Positions 11,601 through 22,900 of a stretch of 64,000 bases of DNA are shown one piece after another (positions within the stretch are counted from its first letter, which is position 1; every line of letters begins with the position of its first letter). The notes below the pieces were generated by a model. The model ran no database searches. It was given only the letters and a program-made list of their open reading frames with translations, and was not told the DNA's origin. This stretch comes from Mesostigma viride (Eukaryota; Streptophyta; Mesostigmatophyceae; Mesostigmatales; Mesostigmataceae). The DNA is taken from assembly GCA_009746045.1 (NCBI GenBank), contig RPFO01000418.1, positions 1,055,582-1,119,581 of the forward strand. Direction: 5' to 3'. Both the position numbers and the translations under genes were made by a program.

Positions 11601-12783
11601 GCGGCGATATGCTCTTGATTACGCCTAGAATAGATACACGATGGGCTAATATGCAGAAGGCAACGAGCTCTTCTACCCGATAGCTATGGCCGTCGTCTGC
11701 TAGTAATGTGGGGGCATTGAAGGTGGCAAGGGCCAAGGATGCCTGCTGGCCCACCAGGGGAGAACGGCGATGGATGATGGGGGTGGATGCGGCGGGGGGT
11801 GGAGGTGATGGCGGAACGGGGGGGGGAAGGGAAGCGGAGGAAATAGTGCTTTTCATCGCATTTATTTTGTCCTGCAAGCGTAGGATGCGAGCCTGCCGCT
11901 TGCTCGGGGTATTCGGGGTTGGGGCTGCATGATTGCATGCACAACGCCGAGGCGTATGTAATCTAGCAAACGTTGGGTTTTACGAATCTGACATTTGACA
12001 GATGAGGTTGTAGCCCAAAATACCGGCACCGGCACCATGGCTTTCACCCGACGGTTAGGTTGAGGCATGGTAGTGGAACGGGACTGTTTAGAGGCTGTCC
12101 CCGAAGCCTGTTGTTAGCCGCGAGCCGACGAGGAAGGTTGTCTACCTACCGGCAACACCAGAGGCAGCACCCTTCTTAATTGCTAGACACCTGACGAGAC
12201 TCTGCTCCGGGGGTGTTAATCTGAACACGGTCCATCGAAGAATGCGGCAAAGGAGCCATCCTGAAGCAGACGCATCTTAACGCGCTCACCCGGTGCCTGT
12301 TGCTTCCTAGCCGCCTGGACGTCGGGGCTGTTCCACACCGCGCTCCTCGCCTTCAGTTGAGCCGGCGTGTAGTCCTCGTCGATGCTGAAGTCACCGTGCT
12401 GGAGGAGACGACGTGCTCCCAGCACGATCGAGGCGTTTGTCATGCATGGAGGCCATGGTGACGACGACCAGGCCCAGAGGGCCTGGCAGCCGAATGGCTC
12501 GTTCAATGCTACACGGTTCTGGAGCTGCAGCTTGAATCCCCAGAAACGCTGGGCCTCGCAGCTCCTCGGCAAGTGAGTGTGCTGTCTCATGTGCTGCCGC
12601 GCCTTTCGGGAAGCTTTTGAGTACCATATTGCGTTGGCGTTGCTGCACTGCATTCTGGGTGACCGCAGCGGTAGCGGCAGACTTGGCCGCCTGTTGAACA
12701 ATGGTGGTCAACTGCTTGCCGGTAACGTCGGCAAACGTGGTAGTTTTGGCGGGGGCTGCCAGGGCTGTCTTCAGCTCCAGCAA
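8626..12783 (-). pseudogene. Decayed beta-family LINE (ORF1 and ORF2 with many frameshifts)
   Basis: Minus-strand fragments follow the order of an APE-type non-LTR retrotransposon. ORF1 is at 12216-12783 (an FADVTGKQLTTIVQQ-type central part). The ORF2 endonuclease is at about 10790-11880, with the residues LLDANATLPVGT and VCSDHRLVRA. The reverse transcriptase is at about 8970-10320, with NYRGVCLQSAAL, motif A in IKAFDTVLWEALW, and the catalytic LIYADDTTLI. The frame is broken at least six times and ORF1 lacks its N-terminus. The 3' end stops inside ORF2 at 8626, where an F element begins, so it is truncated at both ends. The best intact reference in this window is the copy at 47829-50795, which has lost exactly the part best preserved here. 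Confidence 0.88.
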
Positions 12784-12799
12784 GTACCCATATCCCTAC

Positions 12800-12907
12800 T
12801 AGATAGACCTTCGACGGCTAGGGCGGTTTTATACTATGGAGGCGGTGACAGCACCGGGAACGGGGGCGCGCGTCGGTCTCCTCTGCTCCCCGCTCGCCGT
12901 ACGCCAC
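12800..12907 (+). pseudogene. Fragment of an alpha-family LINE endonuclease
   Basis: About 100 bp closely matches 32172-32264 of the full-length alpha LINE: the stretch coding for the start of the GLLCSPLAV region of the endonuclease. It differs by a 4-nt longer GCGC tract, so its frame is shifted. It ends abruptly in an AT-rich TTAA repeat at 12908. Confidence 0.8.
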
Positions 12908-13145
12908 ATTAATTATTTAATAATTAATTAATTAATTAATTAATTAATTAATTAATTAATTAATTAATAATAGACACGTGACTGCGTCACGTGAGCATAA
13001 GTCCTCCTTGGGAGGGGAACATGGGATGCCGGAATGGATTAATTAATTAATTAATTAATAGACACGTGACTGCCGCGTGGGATCGAATGGATGGTGTAAG
13101 CTATCTAGGTCCTAGTTACAGGGTTGTGCCCACAGGCACACACAA
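12908..13145 (-). repeat. TTAA microsatellite and inverted copy of the alpha LINE 3' end
   Basis: 12908-12968 is a TTAA microsatellite. From 12969 the sequence is the reverse complement of the alpha LINE 3' UTR (compare 15200-15300): the CACGTGAC...GTCACGTG hairpin, the conserved CATGGGATG region and the stretch complementary to the TAACTAGGACCTAG segment. A second TTAA run at 13036-13060 interrupts it. With the matching piece to the right of 15345, it brackets the alpha copy in inverted orientation. Confidence 0.75.
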
Positions 13146-13149
13146 CAGG

Positions 13150-15211
13150 GTAGTTACAGGCGACCAAGGAGCAGGAGGACCTTCATGTCCGCGAGTACTT
13201 CGCCCACCTCAAGGACCAGCACGGCAAGTACGCCTGGACCCGCCTGCGTCACGCCCAACGGCCCGCCGGCGGCGCGCAGCCGGCGCCGCGGACGCTCTCT
13301 GGCTCACCGCAGCAGCAGCTCAACCAGTGGTATTCCTCCCAGTCCCGGCTGCTCGGCGCCCCCCCGCCGCCTCCGCCGCTTGGCCCTCTGGCGGCCGCAC
13401 GCCTGGCAGTAGCACCGGCGGACGTCCCTGCGCCGCCCACGCCACCCGCCGCTGAGCAGGACTACACGTACCCAGCCCTGACGGAACCCCTGGCCCACCC
13501 CAACGAGCTCCCGCCGTTCACCGAGCTCGAGCTGAGCACCGCCGCCAAGCAACTCCGCTTCTATGCTGCCGTTGGACCTGACCAGCTCCCAGCCCCGGTG
13601 ATTAAGCTGACGGCGCTCACGGGGTTCCTGCTTGACGTCTGCAACCGGATCCTGCTTGCCGACGCGCCGCCGATTCCGGAGTGGCAGCACAGCTACCGTA
13701 TTATGCTGTACAAAAACAAAGGTTCCCCTGACGACCCCGCCAACTACAGAGGAGTCTGCATCCAGAGCGCCGCACTTAAGTTGTTCATGCGCATGATCCT
13801 CAACCGCCTTCGTTCTGCTCTCGACTGTCACCTTGGGGAAAGTCAAATGGGCTTCCGTCCTGGGCGCAACACCGTCATGGCCATCTTCGTCGCGCGTCGC
13901 CTCTTCGAGGAAATCGCTCTCCTGCAACCTGGTGAGTTTCCCGCCATCCTGATCTTCGTCGACTTCATCAAGGCTTTTGATTCTGTCCTCTGGGACGCTC
14001 TATGGGCTGTACTTGCTCGCGCTCGCGTCCCCACTCCCCTGATTACCGTCATCCGCACGCTGTATGAGGGGTCCACCACTTCGGTGCGCACTCAGCACGG
14101 CATAACCCCGCCCTGCCCACTGCAGACCGGCGTCTGGCAGGGTTGCGTCCTGTCGCCGTACCTGTTTATTATTGTAGTGGCTTATGTTATGCGCCAGGCA
14201 CGTGCTCGCTTTGCTAGCATTGCAGGCCGTGCCCCTGGCCTAGCGATCACGAACGAGCTTGGGGAAGGGGGGCCGACTAACAAGCAGAATTTACTAGCTG
14301 ACCTCATTTATGCCGACGACATCACGCTCATCGAGAAGCCGGAGTCTGCCCAACTTTGGCTGGACTGCCTGGCGCTCGAGGCTCGGGCGGTTGGTCTAGA
14401 AATCAGCCCCAAAACGGAGGCCCTGGCCCTCGGCATGGCAGGGCCCCCACCCACACTCCGCCTCTTAGACGATGCCGAGGTCAACTACCCTACTTCAGGC
14501 CGCTTCAAGCTGCTCGGCAGTTGGCTTCCTGACTGCGAGGACGACATGACGACACGGATCGGCATGGCGTGGGCGCACCTCCATGACCACCGCCGCTGGT
14601 GGAGCAACCCCGACCTACCCCGGATCGTCAAGCGTGACCTCTTCAAGGTCGTCATTCTGACGATCCTGACCTACGGCGCTGAGACGTGGACACTGATGCA
14701 GGAGCTGGAGCAACGACTCGACGGCGCCGTCACCAAGATGCTGCGCAAGGCCCTTAACATCCCCTTTGGTTTGCACATTAGTAATGAGGATTTGTACGCT
14801 GATTTGCCCTATGTTTCCCACATTATTAGGCACAGGCGCCTGGGCCTAGCCGGGCACCTGGCCCGCACAGATCAGGTAGATACATCAGATAGACTAGCTG
14901 GCACCAAGCCCGCCCAGCCTGGGCGATATGTCCTCACCTGGCGTGCCCCCGGCCGCGCGCGGCAGGGCCGCCACCCGTGGACTTTTCGTGATAGACTCGG
15001 CATGGACATGTGCTACACTAGACGTGACGGGCTCACCCCCGGGCAGCCTCCTGGTTTGTCTGTAATATGGAGGCAGATGGTGCGCAAGGATAGATGGCAA
15101 GTAGTGATGAAGGAGACCACCCCCAAGCCTGTGGGGGCTCCGCGTGTGACCAAGTATGGCATTCATAGCGATTCGGGCCGCGGTGCCCACACCCCTGTAA
15201 CTAGGACCTAG
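13150..15211 (+). pseudogene. Alpha-family LINE ORF2, 5'-truncated but open reverse transcriptase region
   Basis: This is the reverse-transcriptase part of a non-LTR retrotransposon ORF2 that would copy its RNA at a nicked target. It matches 33150-35175 of the full-length alpha copy at about 99%. The endonuclease and N-terminal two-fifths of ORF2 are missing. The frame is open from 13150 to the TAG at 15209-15211 without interruption. Visible motifs are NYRGVCIQSAALKLFMRMIL, the motif A aspartate in FIKAFDSVLWDALW, and catalytic LIYADDITLI at about 14305-14330, then the C-terminal TYGAETWTL block. One substitution changes a conserved VVDYVMRQ to VVAYVMRQ. There is no ATG at the 5' edge, so it is a transcription-dead fragment rather than a gene. 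Its C-terminus is more intact than that of the full-length copy. Confidence 0.88.
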
Positions 15212-15495
15212 ATAGCTTATACCATCCATTCCATCCCATGTTCCCCTCCCACTGAGGACTTATGCTCACGTGACGCAGTCACGTGTCTATTAATTAATTA
15301 ATTAATTAATTACAGGGTTGTGGGCACCAGTGAAGGCCTCGATCCATTAATTAATTAATTAATAGACACGTGACTGCGTCACGTGAGCATAAGTCCTCAG
15401 TGGGAGGGGAACATGGGATGGAATGAATTAATTATTTAATTAATTAATTAATTAATTAATTAATTAATTAATTAATTAATTAATTAATTAATTAA
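15212..15495. repeat. Alpha LINE 3' UTR, then inverted 3' end and TTAA microsatellite
   Basis: 15212-15313 is the direct 3' UTR of the preceding alpha copy, ending in a CACGTGAC/GTCACGTG hairpin and a TTAA tail. After a short unrelated piece (15314-15345), 15360-15425 is the same 3' end in reverse complement, followed by a 70-bp TTAA microsatellite at 15426-15495. The hairpin followed by TTAA repeats marks every alpha end in the window. Confidence 0.75.
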
Positions 15496-15830
15496 TGGAT
15501 CAAGGCAGAAGATAGGTGGCAGACAGTAATGCAGGCCACCACCACCCAGTCGATGGGGCCTCTGCATGTGACCCAGTTTGGCATGCAAAGCGATTCGGGC
15601 CGTGGTGCCCGCAACCCTGTAACTAGGGAATAGATATAGCTACATCCATCCATGCATCCCATCCCATATTGATTTCCCTGAGGACTAGTGTTCACGTGAC
15701 GCAGTGAATTAGTTAATTTATTAATATTCATTAATATACATGTGACTGCGTCACGTCACTCACGTGAGCAGAAGTCCTCAGTGCGCCGTCAGTGTGACGC
15801 AGTTACGTGTGATTAACCATCCCTAGCTGG
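15496..15830 (+). mobile_element. Diverged alpha LINE 3' end fragment
   Basis: It aligns with 15085-15300 at lower identity: the last codons of ORF2 and the 3' UTR, with GATTCGGGCCGTGGTGCCC and the CACGTGA hairpin recognisable. Several indels and AT-rich insertions are present. No reading frame is kept. It is an older 5'-truncated insertion than its neighbour. Confidence 0.7.
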
Positions 15831-16985
15831 TTTTCAAATGCATTAGGATTGAATATGAATATAGTCAGACTTGGGGGGGTAGACCCACTCCTTGCAACCA
15901 AGAACCTTGGAAAAATGTCCTTGTAGAAAGGTGGACTGCTTGAATTACACCAAGATGTTGCACCCATGAACAGAGAGTGGCACCCCGATATGGCCATGCA
16001 TGCCCTTTTGTGGATCGAGGTCAATTAATGTGAGCACTTGCTTGGTCCGTAACCAGCATACAGCATGAGTGAGTAATTTCCTGATCAGGCACTCCGCAAA
16101 GGTGAAAACCATTTGCGTTCAGTGCCGGGCCGCGGAAAACGCGGAAAAACGCGATCTGCAAATGAATCCGACCGGAATCGAACTGGGGACCTCTCGCACC
16201 AACTTTCGCTGACTATAGGACGGACGTCTCCGGTTACCATGGCATCGCCAACTTACACCTACAGTCATCCGCAAAAGTTCTCCTGTCCGGGGAGTGATGC
16301 AAGCCTTTAGGATTTGGTACTAGATAAATCACTCGAGATCTGTGTGTAGGAGTACTACACACGTGTCTGCACGCGAGACTTGTTCAGTCTCGCAACGTGA
16401 GACGGGCTGAACACGGCTGGATCCTTCTTTTATTAGAAGGGGGAGTAATGGCCATGCGGTAAGTGTCCGATGGCCAGTAAAGCGCAATACCAATCACTGG
16501 CCAGAAAAAAGGGTGCAAGGCAAAAAATGAATGTAACAACGACTGCCACCACCTCATGACCCCCAATCCACCCCCTACGGATTCCAAGCGTGAGCCCAAC
16601 CTTTGGGGCCAGCACATTAATTAATTAATTAATTAGACTCGTGCTCCCGTTGGGCCAGCACATTGTTTGGGACATTGTAGCCCTTCCCCACACAGCACCA
16701 TATCGGAGTATCCAGTCAGCAGATAAGTCCGAAGGACGCTCGAGCCTTCCATGGTCCAGAGTTTCCATAATGCGCAGGCCTGCGTTGGTGGTCTCATCGA
16801 CATCGGAGTCTCACCTGATATCGAGCCAGCGCCGTACATCAACCCAGCATGATGCTCTCTTCGCCGACCACCGAGATGATGGCGGCTTGGGCACCGAGAA
16901 GCGGTACTCGAGTATAGCCCTGGTGCTCAGTAACCGCTACAACCCCACCGAATAGCACCCTATTCGAATAGCACCAGACCTGCGA
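15831..16985. other. Intergenic stretch downstream of the membrane-protein gene
   Basis: No gene recognised. A tRNA-like segment on the minus strand (about 16150-16245, with AGTTCGATTCCGG) lacks a convincing acceptor stem and T-stem pairing. A short TTAA run lies at 16617-16634. The last part, up to 16985, would be the 3' UTR of the minus-strand gene ending at 16986; a TTGTAGC is present but no clear TGTAA polyadenylation signal. Confidence 0.5.
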
Positions 16986-19900
16986 TCACCCCAGGGCGAT
17001 GCTCTCTTCGCTCACCACCGGGAGCGCCGCCCCCGCGTCCGGCTTCGGCGCCGTGAGCGCCGCAACAATACCCGAGTTGTCAACCAGCATGTACAGGAAT
17101 GAGGACAGCGTGATGGACAGCTCCCACCCAAGGCCGCTATCCAGCCGCCGGCCAAACAGCGCGACCGGCTCCGTTATATCCAGCGACTTGAGCTCCCCGA
17201 TCACCTTATCGATCGTGTTATGCAGCCGGAACTCGTGCGCCGAGAGGCACTCGGCATGGCCCTCGACCGGCTTGGCGGCCACCCCGGGGGCGCCACTGTC
17301 ATTTCCCAGACCGACCACGGGGCCCGCCCCTGGCCGGACCAGCTTCTTAAGCAGCCGACTTGGGGCGGGGTCCACTGCCGTGGTTGTTGCCACCGCGGTG
17401 GCGGCGGCGGCCGCCAATGCGGCCGTGCCACTAATTGACGGGGATGGATCCGCTCCTGACGATGCCGTGGGCACAGATGCGGATGGGTCCAAGGGAAGGG
17501 CAGCGGCAGCGGAGGGGTCGCCGGCGGCTCGACTGGTGGCGAGGAGGGCGGAGAGCGAGGCCGACTTGAAACTGGACCCTGATCGAATCCATCGTGAACG
17601 CGCGGTCTTGGTCTGGACTTGTCGCAGCCAATGGAGGACCCTCCGCCGCAGGAGCGCCTGGTGCCTCTCACTCTCCTCGTTGCCGAGCGCCCCCCAGTAG
17701 ACGACCGAGTGGAGGTAGGGCCCGATGAAGCCGAGCCCCGCAGAGAGGAGTACCGTCGGGAAGGAGCGCAGGAGGATGACCGCCCCCTCCGTGTGGTACA
17801 CGAGCGTCCGGTAGAGCAGGTAGGCGAACTGGAACGCAAGCACGGCCGCCAGCATCGCGATGGTGAACTGGATGCGCACGCAGTAGGACATGCCGAACTG
17901 GTGCAGCAGCAGCGCCCGGCACCGCTCCCACTGGACGAGGTTGACCGCGGTCAGCGAGAGGACGGCCGACTTGGGAGGGGGGAGCGAGGACGCGCCCCCG
18001 TCGTCTCGATCTCGTGACGTACGCCTAGGGAAGCTACGGTTACTGGTCAGGGTCGCGGTCGCCGCCGTCGCTGCCGTCGTGGCACCACCCCCGCTGGCAG
18101 AGTTCACGGAGGTGGAAGCCCACGTGACGCCAACCCCAGCGGCCCCACTTCCCGGACCACCCACTGGATCATCCATCATGTCCGGTTTGAGCGCTTGGGG
18201 AGGGGAGTGTGTGGTCGCCGATGCGCCACCCCGCCGGGGGCTCGTGGTCGCGGCCGACATGGACAAGGACTTAGTGAGTTTCTTGACACCCGAGGAGACG
18301 TCGGGGGACGATACGGCAATCAAGGATTCTTCCGACAAGGGCGACAGCGCGTGGTCACTCCCGCTCGTATAGTGACCGCTCATATAATGAGTGACGCCCT
18401 GCGCTCCCTCACCCTCCCTCGACCCGAACGTGAAACTGTGCGCCCGCGGGCCGTTGCCGCTGCCCTCCGGCTCCTCGATCGCATTGCTCGCACTCCCTGG
18501 ACCTGACCCCGCCGACCCGAACGCCGACGTTTCGGCGCCAGAATAAACGCTGTTGAAAGAGGTCCGCACCCCTGCCGGCCCTCCCGTCTGCCTCTCCGCA
18601 TCCCCCCCGGACCCTTGTCCAGCTGGAACGTTCGCGTCCCCTTGCCCTATCCGACCGCCAGCACCGCCACCGCCCCCACCGCCACCATTACCGCTCCCGG
18701 TCGACACTGGACTCGTGCTCCTGGAGGCGAGCCGCCGCACCAACCGACCCGCGGCCTCAAACCCGCTACTGCTGGCCTCCGGTACCGGGAGCGGGCACTC
18801 GAGCAGCTGGCCCAGCGCGTACAGCCACTGGTAGCGACGGCGGAAGTTTTGTATCGAGGCGAGCACGGTGGGGACAACAAAGGCCAGGAACCCGAAGAAG
18901 AGGTAGATGGAGCACATGAGGGTCAGGATGGCCATGGCGGGCGTGTAGATGGTGTACGGTTCCGCGAGGACGACGTGGCGGGTGACCACGGGGAGCATGG
19001 CCATGACGAACGCGATGACGAGCTTTGTGGCACGAGAGCTCGTCTCCCCTTTCCCCAGGACCCAGCCCTGCATCTCGCAGCTCGAGCCGGACTCGTCGCC
19101 CTCCTCGCCTTCCTCGCCCTCCTGGCCCGCACCGGCCTTGAGCTGCCCCAGGATGATGCTCAGCAGGACCGACTCGGTGGCGACCTTGATGTGGCCGGGG
19201 ATACCGCTATCCGTGATGGCCTCCCGCTGGGGGGAGAGCGACCACCGCGAGGCCTCCTCGCCCAAAATAGACCGCATGGAGGCGATCGTTAACCCGGGGG
19301 CCTCCATCTCGAGCACGCTCGCCGCGCCCCCAAGGTCCAGCCCGACACGCGCAGCTGCGAGTCGGATCTCGAATTTCACCAGCTCAGGGTTTTGGAGGAG
19401 CGGGATCCAACCGGAGAGCATCTCCTCGTTGCGGCGCTCCGCGTGGCACTGCAGCCGGCGACGCGACGCGGGCACGCGCACGGCGTACTTGGACGCGATG
19501 CAGGCCTTCCAGTAGAGGTGCATGCCCATCGTCAGCGCGACGTCGGGCCACAGGTAGCGCGTCACCAGCGCATCACGGTACAACTCCATATAGAGGACCA
19601 GCAGGCTGCAAGTGCGGGGGGGGGGGGTGGGGGGAGAAGGTAATGGGGGGGGGGGGGGAAGTAGGGGGGGGGGGGTTGGGCAGAGAACAGGGTAGGGAAT
19701 AGGGGGGGGATTAGGGGGAGAGGGACGAGGGGATGGGGGAGCTTGGGACAAATAGAACGGGTTCGGGTTTGGGTTTGGTTTGGTTTGGTTTGGTTTGGTT
19801 TGGTTTGGCTTGGTTTGATTTGGTTTGGTTTGGTTTGGTTTGGTTTGGTTTGGTTTGGTTTGGTTTGGTTTGGTTTGGTTTGGTTTGGTTTGGTTTGGTT

Positions 19901-22900
19901 TGGTTTTGGTTGGGTTGGGTTTGGGTTTGGGCTTGGGCTTGGGCTTGGGCTTGGGGTTGGGCTTGGGCTTGGGCTTGTTTTTTTGTTTTGTTTTGTTTTT
20001 TTTTTGTTGTTGTTTTCGGTTTGGGTTTGGGTTGAGGCTGGGGTTGGGGGGTGGTTTTGGTTTTGGTTTTGGTTTTGGTTTTGGTATTGACTTTGGCTTT
20101 GGTTTCGGTTTTGGTTTTGACTTTGGGTTGGGCTTTTGGTTGGGGTTTAGAACATAATTTAATACAATTTTATATTTTAATTTTTTTAAAAAATATATTA
20201 TTTAAAAAAACTGTATGGCGTGAGCTTTTTGGAAGGGTTGTGGTTGTGGTTGTGGTTGGGGTTAGGGTCAGGGTTAGGGTTAGGGTTAGGGTTAGGGTTA
20301 GGGTTAGGGTTAGGGTTAGGGTTAGGGTTAGGGTTAGGGTTAGCGTTAGGGTTCGGGTTCGGGTTCGGGTTCGGGTTCGGGTTCGGGTTCGGGTTCGGGT
20401 TCGGGTTCGGGTTCGGGTTCGGGTTCGGGTTCGGGTTCGGGTTCGGGTTCGGGTTCGGGTTCGGGTTCGGGTTCGGGTTCGGGTTAGGGCTAGGGTTAGG
20501 GTTAGGGTTAGGGTTGGGGTTGGGGTTAGGGTTAGGGCTAGGGGGTAGGGGTAGGGGTAGGGTTAGGGTTAGGGTTAGGGTTAGGGTTAGGGTTAGGGTT
20601 AGGGTTAGGGTTTAGGCTTGGTTTTGGTTTTGGTTTTGGTTTTGGTTTTGGTTTTGGTTTTGGTTTTGGTTTTGGTTTCGGTTTTCGTTTTGATTTTGGT
20701 TTTGGTTTTGGTTTTGGTTTTGGTTTTGGTCTTGGTCTTGGTCTTTTGGTTGGGTTGGCTTGGGTTTGGGTTTGGCTTGGGCTTGGGTTTGGATTTGGGC
20801 TTGGGTTTGGTTTTGGTGTGTGTGTGTGTGTTTGTGTTTATGTTTATGTTTATGTTTATGTTTATGTTTATGTTTGCGTTTGTGTTTGCGTTTGCGTTTG
20901 CTTCTCCCGTTGCCGTTGCCGTTGCCGTTATGTTTGTGTTTGTGTTTGTGTTTGTGTTTGTGTTTGTTTTTGTGTTTGTGTTTGTGTTTTTATTTTGTTT
21001 GTGGGTAGAGGGGGGGGGGGGAGGGGTTACATTTCGATGGAGGTTAGTTTCATGGGTTGGGATTCGCCAGCTTAGCCAGTTTGCTTGGCGCAATGTGTTT
21101 AAAAGAACAGGGACTCATCATGTGCTTCAAATCAGGCTAGAAGTACAAATCCAGAACATTCCAACGGACCCAAAACATTCCAACCGAGCGTGGCCCTTAC
21201 GAATCCTAGTGTGGGTGCTCTCGATAAATCACTCAATTGATTTATGCAGGACTGCAACCGGTGCTTGGGAAGGCTAACTGCAGAGCAGCACTGCAGAGCA
21301 GTACCGTCCGTTGATCATCCGTAGCATATTCGAGCCTTGTCCATGATGGAGACTTGGATCGACAGACTCGTATGAGAAGCAGAGCAAGCAGAGGGGCGGC
21401 ACAGCTAGGAGGGGTGGTGGCACTCACGAACCCTAGAGGAACGAGGAGGAAGGGGAGTGCAGGGTTAAGGTTCCAGAGAGATAATTCCAGGAACAGGACT
21501 TACAGGAGCTTGGGATGAAAACGTGGGACACACCCTTGGACTGTATAGAAGCATAGAAGCAAGGAAATTTTCACTAGAGTTTTTTTTTCCCCCCTAGAAA
21601 GAATCTTTACGAGAGAGCAGAAACTTCCAAGAATAAGGTTGGCAGCGCCTACGTGACGGTGATCCAAAAGCGCTTGATAATCTTTGACCACTGTCTGCTC
21701 TGATTAGTGATTACCAGCATGACATTTGCGTGTCTCTAATCTTGGGGGAGCGTGGCATCAATGTCGTGAACAATGGTGTCCACAATGGGGATAACAGTAA
21801 ACCTCGTTTATTCCCAGCCATCCGATACAATAGCCCAAACCAAACCGGTAAACTAATTAGACAACAAGCAAGTACAGCAGGCAACCATGGTCTACCACAT
21901 TTAGTAATTGCTATGGTACCCAGGTCAAACAACCCATCTCAGGTCAAACCCACCTCTCGCGAAACGAAGTCAACCTAACCCACTCACGTCATCCCCGTGA
22001 CATCACAAGGCCCCGCCGCAACATCTCACGCGCCAGTGCGAAAGGTTCCCCATCAAATAGCGAAAGGTTTCCCATCAAATAGAAGCACGTAGACTTTGCC
22101 CATTTCATGTTTCGCCCCTAGCACGCCAGCTTGATCTGATGGCAGACCAGCCACCCGGACAGATGTCATCAGGAGCGGTAGCAGCCAGTACACATGTCAG
22201 CGCGACTGACGCGACCAAATGTAACCGCCCTCCAGGAAAATTTCCAAGAGTAAGTCACTTACATAGTTGTAAATCCGAAAACATCATTAAAAGAAGGCGG
22301 CCTAGCATGCTGGTCACAGCTCACCATAGGAAAAACTAAAACCTTACTAAACTCACAGCAGAGAAGCTTAGTCAGGAACGTGTATAAGTTATGTTATGTT
22401 TATATATGTCCGTCAGCAGTATCATCAGCATTTCACTGTACAGACGTATGTCAGATAAATAGTATGAACTTTGTGAAAGATGAACTGTTCTTATGTGTAC
22501 AGTTTGCGTATAATGTCTGAGGAAATTTCATTAACGATTGCAGTATGCTACTATATTCTTAAGTAGCTTACCATGGATGGCGTATGGAAAGACTGAAAAG
22601 GCCCAGGTCATGAGCCATAAACTCATGACCTTATACTAATGGTGGTATATACAGAAGTTCATGGTTTAACGGGTTTATTTGGTGTTGAGAGCTCACCAGA
22701 TGGTGTAGGGGAAGACCGAGGACGCCCACGTCATGACCATGACAGACTTGGGGCAGGGGCCGATGCCATTGGTGCCTTTGTGATTGCGCACGTACAGGAA
22801 GTACCGGACGGCAGCACCCAGCTGGTGTGGCGCCGACAGCAACACACACAGTGCGGAGAGGGAGCCAGTAGGAATATGCAGAGGAGCCAACAGAAGGGAG

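Noticed and set aside
16150-16245. tRNA-like segment on the minus strand
   Set aside because: It has AGTTCGATTCC and a D-loop-like GTAACCGG, but the T-stem and acceptor stem do not pair; probably a decayed tRNA-derived sequence.
17619-19292. Plus-strand frames of 130-230 codons over the membrane-protein exon
   Set aside because: Antisense shadows of a GC-rich exon; no domains, and they change frame repeatedly.
19606-19751. Proline-rich N-terminus ([12 protein letters not shown]...) of the 921-codon minus-strand frame
   Set aside because: The upstream exon at 22697-22821 joins in phase to the acceptor at 19606, and the proline stretch is the C-rich polypyrimidine tract of that intron.
20051-21093. 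Open frames with VR, GL/GF, LV or TKTK repeat peptides
   Set aside because: They come from hexamer microsatellites in an intron; codon content is only the repeat.
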